A stretch of 21,252 nucleotides of DNA from Acidobacteriota bacterium (GCA_003224835.1 QHZX01000175.1:1-21252), one strand, 5' to 3'; shown: positions 7,227 to 15,396, counted from the stretch's first letter. Translations and numbers: made by a program. The notes: generated by a model not told the origin, from the sequence alone.

Positions 7227-7559
7227 TCAGCGTCTGCGGTAGCGCGCGAATATAATTCCGGCTCCGGAGATCACCAGCACGATGGTTCCGGGTTCGGGAG
7301 TCGCGGGTGGAGGATTGCCACCACCTCCGCCTCCGCCACCACCGGGCCCACCTGAAGATCCGCCACCTCCACCCAGCGGAGGAGGCACAAAAACTCCGGG
7401 AGGCCCGCCCGGGCCAAAAGCGCGGCCGGTGGAAGCCGACGGACCTAGCGGCAGTGCGGGATCAACTTGAAGCAGGTTCGAGCTGTTCCGGTGAAGTCTC
7501 CGTCTGCGGCAAAACCGAAACCTGGTTTCCGCAGCGTGCGCGCGCGGTGAGGCTACCAT
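7227..7559 (-). pseudogene. Frameshifted C-terminal part of a PEP-CTERM protein
   Basis: This frame is meaningful from about 7474 down to the stop at 7227. It holds a Pro/Gly low-complexity linker, then PEPGTIVLVISG, a hydrophobic segment and an Arg-rich end (ARYRRR). That is a PEP-CTERM sorting signal, which is recognised by exosortase and removed on export. Upstream of about 7474 the frame only shadows the neighbouring gene, so its apparent ATG at 7559 is not a real start. It is one nucleotide out of register with the 7462-8040 frame. Skipping one T near 7473 would join LEPA to QVDPALPLGP and give a single protein of about 270 residues. Confidence 0.75.
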
Positions 7560-8040
7560 CCGTGAGCAGTTTCTCGCCCGGGTGCAGGCTGGCTTGCTGG
7601 ACGGTCCAGTAAATCTTGTTGTGCAAACGATATGACAGATAAACCTTGCGCGGCTGTTTTACCTCTATCAAGCGCGCCCGGTGATAGTTGAAACCGGAAT
7701 AGTGTTTGGCAACGACGGAATCGTGGGCGGCGACTTCGCGCAATTCTTCGGCAGAAGCCACTCCACCTGGAACCACTGAATAGGGATAGACCAAACGACG
7801 GTTACGCGACTGGATTTTTGGAGCATGAGGAGCTTCCAGCACATAAGACGCAACAGAGCCGGTGAAAGACGGCGATTGCCGAAATTGGTGGGAAGTCTGG
7901 GAACGACTGGAAATCCATCGGATTCCAGCCACGCAGAAGGCCGCCAACACAAGAAAAATAGTCGCGCGAACGACTATGCCCCCTAAACCTGAGCTCTTCC
8001 TGGCCAGATTTCTTCTAGCCCGGTAACGCGGATGATTCAA
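7462..8040 (-). CDS. N-terminal part of a membrane-anchored PEP-CTERM protein, frame broken
   Basis: This 192-residue frame has a basic N-terminus (MNHPRYRARRNLARK), one membrane segment at about 22-41, and a soluble domain of unknown function (VYLSYRLHNKIYWTVQQ, then LTDGSLTARARCGNQVSVLP). It stops at TGA 7464 just where a Pro/Gly linker and PEP-CTERM anchor continue in the +1 frame, so the original product was probably longer. The TTG start at 8040 is supported by an AGGAG five nucleotides upstream. The domain has no function I can name. The gene is divergent from glmU, with a 304-nt gap. Confidence 0.7.
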   Translation of the reverse strand: MNHPRYRARRNLARKSSGLGGIVVRATIFLVLAAFCVAGIRWISSRSQTSHQFRQSPSFTGSVASYVLEAPHAPKIQSRNRRLVYPYSVVPGGVASAEELREVAAHDSVVAKHYSGFNYHRARLIEVKQPRKVYLSYRLHNKIYWTVQQASLHPGEKLLTDGSLTARARCGNQVSVLPQTETSPEQLEPASS

Positions 8041-8344
8041 ATCGACTCCTGAAACGCGCTTCAGCCACTGGACAACAAGGCACTATTACAGCAGGTGCCA
8101 TGCCAGAGCACTTATGCGCGAAGCCCCGTGAAACGTTGGAAAGTGAGTACTGCTATTGCCGGGGATGCTAGCAGAGTAGGTAAAAAATTGCACAACAATT
8201 ATCTGTTGATAATTTGGGTTCCAGAGGCAACGACTTCGCGCCAAACTAGCATAAGATCCAGCAACTTACGACTACAACAGGGGCTGTGGATATCCGGCGG
8301 CAATGTGGGCAATTTTAGATATTTGAGTTGGGGCGCAGGTTATA
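8041..8344. other. Divergent intergenic region between the PEP-CTERM gene and glmU
   Basis: These 304 nt hold no convincing gene. A forward open frame runs through (8095-8379), but its product is unlike any protein and it overlaps the glmU start. The region is AT-richer than its flanks. A possible plus-strand promoter is TTGCAC (8188) with GATAAT (8208), but the 14-nt spacing is too short to trust. No terminator, repeat or RNA gene was recognised. Confidence 0.5.
8046..8050 (-). promoter_or_regulatory. Ribosome-binding site fixing the TTG start of the PEP-CTERM gene
   Basis: AGGAG on the minus strand lies 5 nt before TTG 8040. It is the strongest Shine-Dalgarno match I noticed in the window and is the main reason to accept the TTG start. 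Confidence 0.6.
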
Positions 8345-9760
8345 TTGAAATTAATGAAAGCGCCGGTGAATCGAGCTGAGAGGAACGCCCGGATCGCTAT
8401 TGCAATCATGGCGGCGGGCAAGGGCACACGGCTCAAATCCAAACATCCGAAAGTCCTGCATGAGGTCGGTGGCAAGCCGCTGCTGGCACATGTGATTGCC
8501 GCGGCTGAGCAGGTCGTTCCTCCAAGAGACATTTGGGTGATCGTTGGGCACGAAGCGGAAAAAGTTCGCGAGTCTGTGCAGCAGACAGGAGTGCAGTTCG
8601 TGCTGCAGGAACCGCAGCGCGGGACGGGCCACGCGCTCATGTGCGCAGCTCCGGCGCTAGCAAAATACGAGCAGGTAATCGTGCTCTCGGGTGATGCACC
8701 GCTGATAACTGCGGAGACAATCGCTGCGTTGCGAGATTTTCATCTGCAGAAAAAAGCTGGGATGACGATTTTGAGCGCAAGGCTTGAAGATCCCACGGGG
8801 TATGGTCGCGTCATTCGCGACGGCGGCGATGTGAAGATGGTCGTCGAAGAAAAATCGGCTACTCCGGCACAAAAAAAAATCCGCGAGATCAATTCGGGAT
8901 TTTATGCTTTCTCAGCCAAGGCGCTCCTCGGAAATATCGAGCGGCTGAAAACCGATAATCCTCACGGCGAATATTACCTCACAGACATGGCTGCGGCATT
9001 GCGAAAAGCGAAGCAGCGCGTAGCCGTGGTCCAAACCAGCAACCCTTCGGAGATTCTGGGAAGCAACACCCGCGCCGAGTTGGTTGATTTGGACCGCAAG
9101 ATGCGGCAGGAGAAGTGCCGGCAATTGATGGCTGAAGGCGTTACGATTTTTTATCCGGATACTTGCATGATCGATTGGGATGTGCAGGTTGGTGCGGACA
9201 CGACGATCGAACCTTTTGTGCAGTTGTTGGGCAAAACGCGAATTGGAAGTGATTGCCGGATACGCTCATATTCAGTGATTCAGAATTCTCGGGTTGCTGA
9301 CGAAGTGCTGATCAAGCCGGGATGCGTGCTCGATGAAGCTGTGGTTGCGAATGCCGCGATATTGGGCCCCTACTCACACTTGCGACCGGGAAGCGAAATT
9401 GGCGAAGGGGCGCACGTAGGAAATTTCGTGGAGACAAAGAAAATCCGCTTGGGGAAAAAATCGAAGGCGAATCACCTCACATATCTTGGCGACGCCGAAA
9501 TTGGCGACGGGGTGAACATTGGCGCAGGCACGATCACGTGCAACTACGACGGCGTGCATAAGCATAAAACTATTATTGAAGACGGCGTATTTGTGGGCAG
9601 CGACGCCACGCTCGTGGCGCCGGTGACGGTCGGCAAAGGCGCATATATCGCGGCTGCTTCATGCATTACAGAAGATGTTCCGGCGGATTCCCTCGCGTTG
9701 GGTCGCGCGAAACAGGTTGTGAAAGAAGGCTGGGCAACGGCGAAGCGGGCGAACAAGTAA
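8345..9760 (+). CDS. glmU: Bifunctional UDP-GlcNAc pyrophosphorylase / GlcN-1-P acetyltransferase GlmU
   Basis: GlmU acetylates glucosamine-1-phosphate and then uridylates it to UDP-GlcNAc, the precursor for peptidoglycan and lipopolysaccharide. At 471 residues it is full length. The N-terminal uridyltransferase domain shows IMAAGKGTRLKSKHPKVLH (21-39), QRGTGHAL (91-98), SGDAPL (115-120) and the EINSGFYAF strand. The C-terminal left-handed beta-helix shows GPYSHLRPGS (341-350), EGAHVGNFVETKK, the catalytic His377 in NHLTYLGDAEIGD, and NIGAGTITCNYDG. AGG at 8337-8339 fits the TTG start at 8345; ATG 8354, three codons later, is an equally reasonable start. It ends 6 nt from the convergent APC permease gene. 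Confidence 0.96.
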   Translation: MKLMKAPVNRAERNARIAIAIMAAGKGTRLKSKHPKVLHEVGGKPLLAHVIAAAEQVVPPRDIWVIVGHEAEKVRESVQQTGVQFVLQEPQRGTGHALMCAAPALAKYEQVIVLSGDAPLITAETIAALRDFHLQKKAGMTILSARLEDPTGYGRVIRDGGDVKMVVEEKSATPAQKKIREINSGFYAFSAKALLGNIERLKTDNPHGEYYLTDMAAALRKAKQRVAVVQTSNPSEILGSNTRAELVDLDRKMRQEKCRQLMAEGVTIFYPDTCMIDWDVQVGADTTIEPFVQLLGKTRIGSDCRIRSYSVIQNSRVADEVLIKPGCVLDEAVVANAAILGPYSHLRPGSEIGEGAHVGNFVETKKIRLGKKSKANHLTYLGDAEIGDGVNIGAGTITCNYDGVHKHKTIIEDGVFVGSDATLVAPVTVGKGAYIAAASCITEDVPADSLALGRAKQVVKEGWATAKRANK

Positions 9761-9766
9761 GGCTCA

Positions 9767-11083
9767 TCACTCGGTTCCAGCAGTCTGCAAGCGTGTTGAC
9801 TCGGGCCGTCCCCGCCGTGCCGCCCACACGCTATTCACGATGATGCAGAGGGCTAGAACGCCCATGACCACAAGACTGAGGCTATCAAGTTTTGGAAACA
9901 GCAACAAAGAGACTATGACTGCCGCCAGCGCAAATAGATTTCCCATTGGAAGACGGAATTTGGCGTCGGGCACGTCCTTTTTGCGTCGCAGTACTGGCAG
10001 GGCGGCGCACACCGATCCGTAGTAAATCAAGCGGGACATGGCCGAAGTAGCAATATTCCACTGGAAGCCTCCGGCCAGCGAAAAAGCCAGTGCGCACGCA
10101 GAGAGAACCACGATGGCGAGATGGGGCGTGCGGAATTTCGGATGCACTCTGGCCAGGAATGGCGGCACGTCCCCCTGTTCCGCAAGAGCAAACAACATGC
10201 GCGGAAAACCGAGGATGTTTGCGCTGAGATAGCCGTAACAGGCCACCAGAATAGCTAAGCTCACAATACCTGCTCCCCTCGGACCGAGCATTCCTCCAAC
10301 TGCTGTTGCGATGGGTCGATTGGTCATTTGCGAAAGGGGCACGACTGAGATCACGATCCACTGCGTCATCGTGTACACCAATGCGCAGGTCGCAAGAGCA
10401 ACGAACAAAGCGAAGGGATAATCGCGGCGCGGGTCCTTAGCCTCGGCTCCGGGCGCAAGCGCAGTTTCGAATCCCCCGTAAGCGAAGATCAGCAGCAGAA
10501 TGGCATGGAACCATGATCCGAGAGGTCCCGCCGGGGGAGAAATCAATAGTTGACGATGATGAGTTAGCAGGAATAACAAGCCTCCTGCGACGAACGCACC
10601 GAGTGTGATTAGTTTGATCGCGGTGAACACATTGCTGAGTGTTGTAGCGCCGCGGACTCCGACATAATTCACCAAGGTCAAGAAACCAAAAAGCACGAAA
10701 AGCACGATCGCACGCGGAATAGGTGCACTCGCCTTTGGCCAGAACTCGGCCAGATAAATAACGAAGAGGCTCGCGTTCGCGCCGATTGCCGTAAGCCGCG
10801 CGAGAAGGCCAAGCCATGCAACCGCAATTCCGGTGGTGCGACCGAAGGCGGTTCGCGAGTAGAGATAGACTCCGCCGCTTTGATCGAAGCGTGAAGAAAC
10901 TTCGGCAAAGCAGGCCATCACCAGGCCCGTGGCGGCGGCAGCGAACAGCCAGGCAAACAGACTTGCAGTGCCCAAGGACCCGGCGAGCACTGAAGGTAAA
11001 CCGAAGACGCCGCTCCCGATGATGCAGTTGATAGTGAGCGCGGTCAGGCTCCAGCGACCGATGGCGCGAACGAGCGTGGGCAC
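9767..11083 (-). CDS. APC superfamily amino-acid permease
   Basis: This 438-residue polytopic membrane protein has about 12 hydrophobic segments. Helix 1 carries the unwound substrate-binding motif of the amino acid-polyamine-organocation family (IIGSGVFGLP, residues 21-30). A conserved cytoplasmic loop reads FAEVSSRFDQSGGVYLY (59-75), and helix 6 has FAYGGFETA. The family exchanges or imports amino acids and polyamines; the substrate cannot be predicted from this sequence. The start is GTG 11083 with no obvious ribosome-binding site. The gene stands alone between glmU (convergent) and the RsbW-like gene (divergent). Confidence 0.88.
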   Translation of the reverse strand: MPTLVRAIGRWSLTALTINCIIGSGVFGLPSVLAGSLGTASLFAWLFAAAATGLVMACFAEVSSRFDQSGGVYLYSRTAFGRTTGIAVAWLGLLARLTAIGANASLFVIYLAEFWPKASAPIPRAIVLFVLFGFLTLVNYVGVRGATTLSNVFTAIKLITLGAFVAGGLLFLLTHHRQLLISPPAGPLGSWFHAILLLIFAYGGFETALAPGAEAKDPRRDYPFALFVALATCALVYTMTQWIVISVVPLSQMTNRPIATAVGGMLGPRGAGIVSLAILVACYGYLSANILGFPRMLFALAEQGDVPPFLARVHPKFRTPHLAIVVLSACALAFSLAGGFQWNIATSAMSRLIYYGSVCAALPVLRRKKDVPDAKFRLPMGNLFALAAVIVSLLLFPKLDSLSLVVMGVLALCIIVNSVWAARRGRPESTRLQTAGTE

Positions 11084-11223
11084 GGCAGGGTTGTATCACA
11101 TAACGTTGACATTTCCACAGGGGAAGGTTCAAACTACCCACTCTGCCTGGACGAGTTTTTTCGCCCGCGAGCAGGCAAGACGCGGTATCCGCCGTTAACC
11201 GAATTCATTTGAAACTTTTGCTT

Positions 11224-11673
11224 ATGGCCGGCGACCGGTTCTCCTACAACCTGGATTCGACGCTGGACACCGTGGACAGAGCGGAACAGACCGCAAGCCG
11301 TATTGCCAGTGAAAACGGTTTTGATGAAGATGAAGTCATGCAGATTGCCATGGCAGTGCGGGAAGCAGCGGTGAATGCCGTGTTACACGGCAATGCCTAT
11401 GATCCAGAGAAAAAGGTTGAATTAGAATTTGAGCGCACTCCCCGCGATCTGGTGATCACGATTCGAGATCAGGGGAAAGGGCTGGATCTGGCCAGGATTC
11501 CGGATCCGTTGGCGCCGGAGAATCTTTTAAAAACTTCGGGCCGGGGAATTTTTTTAATTCGTTCGTTTATGGATGATGTAGAAATTCACCCGTCTAGCAC
11601 GGGAACAGAAATCAAACTAGTTAAGTACGTCCACGGCGCAACGGGCGCATCACGCTCGGCGAAGGCAGCATAG
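11224..11673 (+). CDS. RsbW/SpoIIAB-like serine kinase anti-sigma factor
   Basis: This 149-residue HATPase_c_2 protein carries the N box EAAVNAVLHGN (Glu47, Asn51), a G1 box RDQGKGLD (81-88) and a G2 region SGRGIFLIRSFMDDVE (105-120). Such proteins bind a sigma factor and phosphorylate a STAS antagonist; the antagonist gene follows directly. No sigma factor or PP2C phosphatase is in the window, so the target is unknown. ATG 11224 was chosen because the fold starts there; a TTG at 11209 would add five residues. The last residues after LVKYV (HGATGASRSAKAA) overlap, in another frame, the beginning of the STAS coding sequence, so the C-terminus may be altered by a deletion. Confidence 0.88.
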   Translation: MAGDRFSYNLDSTLDTVDRAEQTASRIASENGFDEDEVMQIAMAVREAAVNAVLHGNAYDPEKKVELEFERTPRDLVITIRDQGKGLDLARIPDPLAPENLLKTSGRGIFLIRSFMDDVEIHPSSTGTEIKLVKYVHGATGASRSAKAA

Positions 11674-11687
11674 TCCTTCGCGATACA

Positions 11688-11930
11688 GTGAAAGACCTAC
11701 TCAGCAAGGGCCAGAAAAAGATTCTGTTGAATCTTGGCGACGTGAACTACATCGACAGTTCTGGAATCGGGGAACTGGTCAGCGCATACACAACCGCTAA
11801 AAACCAGGGCGGCGAACTGAAACTGCTCAAACTAACAAAGAAGGTGCACGACCTTCTGCAGATCACGAAGCTGTATACCGTCTTCGATGTGAAGGATGAT
11901 GAGACTGCGGCGGTGAAGGCTTTCCGGTAA
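11688..11930 (+). CDS. STAS anti-sigma factor antagonist, N-terminally truncated
   Basis: This 80-residue frame encodes most of a SpoIIAA/RsbV-type STAS domain: KKILLNLGDVNYIDSSGIGELVSAYTT with the phosphorylatable Ser in DSSG, then LKLLKLTKKVHDLLQITKLYTVF. Upstream of the GTG at 11688 the same frame continues as typical STAS sequence (NGRITLGEGSIVLRDTV, from about 11640) back to TAA 11622, with no ATG, GTG or TTG and no ribosome-binding site. The start codon and first beta-strand, about 20 residues in this family, are therefore absent. The product may be unstable or made by re-initiation after the RsbW-like gene. Two hairpins follow. Confidence 0.8.
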   Translation: MKDLLSKGQKKILLNLGDVNYIDSSGIGELVSAYTTAKNQGGELKLLKLTKKVHDLLQITKLYTVFDVKDDETAAVKAFR

Positions 11931-11936
11931 TTCTGG

Positions 11937-11956
11937 GGAGGGGCCCCTGCCCCTCC
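11937..11956 (+). terminator. GC-rich hairpin after the STAS gene
   Basis: An 8-bp stem GGAGGGGC / GCCCCTCC with a CCCT loop lies 6 nt after the stop. There is no T-run directly behind it, so it may act as an mRNA end stabiliser or together with the next hairpin. Confidence 0.5.
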
Positions 11957-11979
11957 ATATTCCAAATTCCATTTTTGGG

Positions 11980-11998
11980 AAAAGCTCAGGCTTTTTTT
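11980..11998 (+). terminator. Rho-independent terminator after the STAS gene
   Basis: AAAAGC-TCAG-GCTTTT followed by three more T residues forms a short intrinsic terminator, about 50 nt past the STAS stop. Its A-flanked stem could also work from the minus strand. Confidence 0.55.
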
Positions 11999-12043
11999 CA
12001 CTCGCTTGGCTTCTATTCTCTTGCACAGAATTAGAATGAGCGC

Positions 12044-12532
12044 GTGAATCAGGTACGGCGAATTCTGGTCGCGTTGTTGCTCCCTTCACTCTCCACCGCT
12101 GCATGCATTCCATTTGATCAGGCGCGCAATCATCTAGATGAAACTCAATGCGTCACTGGGAAAGTGATTCGGGTCCAGGAAGCCGACGAAGGCATACGTT
12201 ATCTCGATTTTTGCGAGGACTACCGGCTGTGTACATTTACCGTTGTGGTATTTCCGCACGATTTGAAGAAAATTGGAGACGTGCGGCAACTGGCCGGTAG
12301 AGTCGTGGAGATCAGTGGTGAGATAAAAGAATACGACGACCGGGCTGAGATTGTTCTGGAGAGTTCCAAGCAGCTGAACAGTAGGCTTATGCGGCTCTCA
12401 CCCCTGCCGAAGAGCTTCGACGTCCGACTCTGCCCGCCAATCTTCCGGAAGATGCAGAGTCGGACTGATCTGCAAATTTCGTCACTGGATCTCAAACCAA
12501 GCCGCGTCTTAACTCATCCAGCGGATAGATAG
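12044..12532 (+). CDS. Secreted OB-fold protein of unknown function
   Basis: This 162-residue protein starts at GTG 12044. An N-terminal signal peptide ends around STAAC (residues 17-21). The Cys could be lipidated, but the -3 Leu of a standard lipobox is missing. Residues about 35-112 look like a tRNA_anti/OB-type beta-barrel (CVTGKVIRVQE, then LDFCEDYRLCTFTVVVFPHDL, then LAGRVVEISGEIKEYDDRAEIVLESSKQL). Periplasmic OB domains of this kind are poorly characterised. The last about 45 residues carry no recognisable fold, and the 3' end overlaps the convergent glycosyltransferase gene by 41 nt. That is unusual and may mean the true end has drifted. Confidence 0.65.
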   Translation: MNQVRRILVALLLPSLSTAACIPFDQARNHLDETQCVTGKVIRVQEADEGIRYLDFCEDYRLCTFTVVVFPHDLKKIGDVRQLAGRVVEISGEIKEYDDRAEIVLESSKQLNSRLMRLSPLPKSFDVRLCPPIFRKMQSRTDLQISSLDLKPSRVLTHPADR

Positions 12533-13682
12533 TACCCCGCCACTCCACGCCGTTATTCCTCAAAGCAAAAAACATAGAGCGGAGCATGGTGTAGATGAAA
12601 AGCAGAGTGCCGAGAGGGTGCAGCAGGAAATACCACGGCCGGACATCGGAGAAAAGTGACATTCCGAAATAAAGAAAAAACAGGCAGGCCAAGGCGACCC
12701 CATATGGAATCCGTGCAAGACCATGCGCTAGAAGCACTCCGGCGAACGGCATGATGTTGAGAAATGCCGCCGCCACGCAGAAGCCAATTGCTCGCCAAGA
12801 TTGAAACGACATCACGGCGAAGAAATTTTTGGTCAAATTGCGAACCACGCCTCGCGCTCCCATCGCCCAGTGAAGTTCAAGCAGATCGCCGCCGAGCACA
12901 TTGCGCTGGCGAAAGCCGCCGTTCTTGATCACTTTGCCGAGTTTCATATCGTCTACAACTTCGAAGCGTAGCGCTTCATAAGTACCGACAGCCTCGTACA
13001 CCTGCCGGCGAACCATGTTGAAGGCGCCGACGCCGATGTGGTCTTTCGCTTTAGGATCGGCGACTTTCCAAGGTCGATGCCCAAAGACGAACATCAATTG
13101 AAAAAACGCCAGCATCATTTTTTCGCCAGGGCGCTTCATTATGGTGCGTGGGAAAAGGACTAAATGATCCGCGCGCTCGGCTTCGGCGTAAGCAATCGCG
13201 CGACGAAGGCAGTCTGGACGGAACATCACGTCCGCATCGGTGAACAGGAGCCAGTCTGCAGTGGATTGCTTTGCCGCGCTCCACATGGCGTGGGCCTTTC
13301 CCATCCAGCGAGGAGGCAGTTCAGTGATGTGGATAACCCGGAGATTGGTTTTCGACGAGTGAGGATGCCCGTCGCTCGATGCGGCGAGATCGTCCATAAT
13401 CTCGCCGGTCCGATCTGTAGACCGATCATTGATGGCGATGACTTCGTAGTTGTCGTAATCCAATGCGAGTAACTGAGAAAGCGCCTGGCGAATTGAGACT
13501 TCCTCGTTTCGTGCTGGAACGATAATTGTGACGCGCGGATTGCCTGTCAGTGTTGAAGGATGGCGGTCCCACTCGGGAAGCGAAATATTGACCAGAGTAC
13601 GTACTCCGAGCGAAGTATCGATCACCCGCGAGAGCCAAATGGCTGCCAGCAAAGTGCCTGCGATCCAGTGGAAATAGATCAT
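12492..13682 (-). CDS. Membrane GT2 family glycosyltransferase
   Basis: This 396-residue protein has an N-terminal membrane helix (about 5-22), a cytoplasmic GT-A domain and about three or four C-terminal helices (about 297-385). Catalytic motifs are VPARNEE (55-61), INDRSTDRT (84-92), the metal-binding TDAD (148-151), and EVVDDMKLGK (241-250) as the acceptor-side acid. The final QxxRW-like box is replaced by GFRQRNVLGG. The architecture suits transfer of a sugar to a lipid acceptor, as in CrtQ/CruC-like enzymes. It does not show the GT21-type motif of HpnI. Its ATG overlaps the MFS stop (ATGA), so the two are translationally coupled. Confidence 0.85.
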   Translation of the reverse strand: MIYFHWIAGTLLAAIWLSRVIDTSLGVRTLVNISLPEWDRHPSTLTGNPRVTIIVPARNEEVSIRQALSQLLALDYDNYEVIAINDRSTDRTGEIMDDLAASSDGHPHSSKTNLRVIHITELPPRWMGKAHAMWSAAKQSTADWLLFTDADVMFRPDCLRRAIAYAEAERADHLVLFPRTIMKRPGEKMMLAFFQLMFVFGHRPWKVADPKAKDHIGVGAFNMVRRQVYEAVGTYEALRFEVVDDMKLGKVIKNGGFRQRNVLGGDLLELHWAMGARGVVRNLTKNFFAVMSFQSWRAIGFCVAAAFLNIMPFAGVLLAHGLARIPYGVALACLFFLYFGMSLFSDVRPWYFLLHPLGTLLFIYTMLRSMFFALRNNGVEWRGTIYPLDELRRGLV

Positions 13683-14923
13683 CCGGCATGGACCGGCGCC
13701 TGACGAGGTTGGGCCACTGGCGCGACCGCAGGAGCAAAGCGCATACCATAAAAAAGAATTGCTGCTGATAGTCCCATCGCAATCACTGGAAGAATAAATC
13801 CGACTTGGAGTGAGTGCCGATCCGCAATCCAGCCAATCATTGTGGGCGACGGCACATCTCCGAGAATGTGAATGATGAAAATATTCACCGCCAAAGCAGT
13901 TGCGCGAATATGAGCTCCAACCGAGTTGATGATTGCAGCGTTAAGTGGCGAGGTATTGAAAAGCAGGAAGAAGGCGGCCACTCCGATGGCTGGCATCATA
14001 AGCCGACCGGGCGCTAACAAAGCGAGAATTAAAAACGGAATCCCGAGCGCCATGCTAACTGCTGAAACCAGGTAGTAGGAACTTTTGCTGCGCCGCAACA
14101 GATAGTCGCCCAGCCATCCACCGATCAACGAGGCAAGAATTCCGTCGATTACCACGATAACTCCAAAGTTGAAATTCGCTGCGGCAAGAGAATAATGGCG
14201 CTCGCTGTAAAGAAACTGCGGCATCCAGACCTGAATTCCGCCAAGCGAAAACGTCATCATCGCCATGCCTAGGGTTGCGGTCAGGAACGCAGGATTGCGC
14301 GCCAAGCTTAGAATTCTGCGTCGTCCCGGCGGCTCCGGCTGAAAATCAAATTGTCCACGCTCCGGCTCTTTCAGGAATAGGACGAGCAATGCGAGCACAA
14401 ACCCGGGGGCAGCAGCGATGTAAAAGGGAAAACGCCAGCCGTGTGAAGGAGCCAGATACGAGCCGAGCAGGTATCCTGCGGCCGAACCCACCGGAATAGC
14501 CAGATAGAATACGCCCAATATTCGTCCACGCTTTTCGGCAGAAAAGAGATCGGCCACAAAAGTTGGGGCAATGGTCACGAACGTGGCCTCTCCAATTCCG
14601 ACCAGCGTGTGACGGACCAGCAGCTCCGTATAGTTGTGCGTGACGGCGGTGAGCAAAGTAAGGCCGCTCCAAAAGATCGCACCGATAGAGATAATCACTT
14701 TTCGTGAGTAGCGGTCTGCTAGCGGCCCGACGAATGGCGCCGCCACCATGTAGCACAGAAGGAAGGCACTGGTAAGAAATCCAATCTGCGCTTTGTTGAT
14801 GTGGAATTCGCTTTGCACAAGTGGTTGCACGGCGAACAGCACATTACGATCGGCATAGTTGAGCAGATTGAGAGCGGTCAATAATAGGAGCGCGCTCTTC
14901 GGATGAAGGGTATCCTGGTTCAC
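13679..14923 (-). CDS. MFS transporter, Spinster-like
   Basis: This 414-residue protein has about 12 membrane segments. NYADRNVLFAVQPLVQ (22-37) and the motif A loop GPLADRYSRK (66-75) mark the major facilitator superfamily; the ADRN start resembles Spinster-type members, some of which carry lipids. The central loop (about 195-210) is charged, and the second half begins with ILSLARNPAFLTATLG. The start is GTG 14923. It is the first gene of a two-gene unit with the GT2 glycosyltransferase and overlaps it by 4 nt, so it may move the glycosyltransferase's substrate or product. That link is inference from gene order. Confidence 0.87.
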   Translation of the reverse strand: MNQDTLHPKSALLLLTALNLLNYADRNVLFAVQPLVQSEFHINKAQIGFLTSAFLLCYMVAAPFVGPLADRYSRKVIISIGAIFWSGLTLLTAVTHNYTELLVRHTLVGIGEATFVTIAPTFVADLFSAEKRGRILGVFYLAIPVGSAAGYLLGSYLAPSHGWRFPFYIAAAPGFVLALLVLFLKEPERGQFDFQPEPPGRRRILSLARNPAFLTATLGMAMMTFSLGGIQVWMPQFLYSERHYSLAAANFNFGVIVVIDGILASLIGGWLGDYLLRRSKSSYYLVSAVSMALGIPFLILALLAPGRLMMPAIGVAAFFLLFNTSPLNAAIINSVGAHIRATALAVNIFIIHILGDVPSPTMIGWIADRHSLQVGFILPVIAMGLSAAILFYGMRFAPAVAPVAQPRQAPVHAG

Positions 14924-14988
14924 TTGGCGAGGACTATATCACGCGGTAGCAGAATCCTAATGGGACCTGAATCTCACAGCTTAACGGT

Positions 14989-15393
14989 TCATTTTTCTTT
15001 TTTTGGCCGCGGCCAGCGCGCTGTGACAAGCGTTGAAATTCCGCCGCGCGGACGGAAATCTCCTTTGACTTCGGCCCACACCGGCTTTGCCCAACGCACA
15101 ACATCTTCCAGTATCTGATTCACGATGTTCTCTTGGAAAATTCCAAGATTGCGATAAGACTGCAAATATTCTTTGTACGATTTCAACTCTAAGCAGTCCT
15201 TAGCCGGCATGTAACGCAGGACGATCACGCCGAAATCCGGCAAGCCGGTCTTGGGGCAAACCGAGGTGAACTCTGGATCGTCGATGACGATCTCGTATCC
15301 GGGAAATTGGTTCGGCCAGGTCTCGATTTCCGGGAATTTCGCGCTCAATCCAGCTTGGGCGTGCTCTGATGTGTAGCGAGGCTGCTTGGGCAT
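14989..15393 (-). CDS. queF: NADPH-dependent preQ0 reductase QueF (short type)
   Basis: QueF reduces the nitrile of 7-cyano-7-deazaguanine (preQ0) to preQ1 in queuosine biosynthesis. At 134 residues it is the YkvM/unimodular type. The thioimide-forming Cys46 lies in FTSVCPKTG, the proton-relay Asp53 is 7 residues on, and Glu88 (FQENI) is at the expected +42 position. The QueF box is ELKSYKEY (69-76). ATG 15393 was chosen; a GTG directly before it at 15396 is an alternative. No other queuosine gene is in the window. It is divergent from the HlyD-like gene. Confidence 0.95.
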   Translation of the reverse strand: MPKQPRYTSEHAQAGLSAKFPEIETWPNQFPGYEIVIDDPEFTSVCPKTGLPDFGVIVLRYMPAKDCLELKSYKEYLQSYRNLGIFQENIVNQILEDVVRWAKPVWAEVKGDFRPRGGISTLVTARWPRPKKEK

Positions 15394-15396
15394 CAC

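Noticed and set aside
7282..7470. Plus-strand proline-rich open frame
   Set aside because: It is the complement of the Gly-rich linker of the PEP-CTERM gene; its Pro runs are a by-product.
8095..8379. Open frame in the gap before glmU
   Set aside because: Low-complexity product unlike a protein, no ribosome-binding site, and it overlaps the glmU start.
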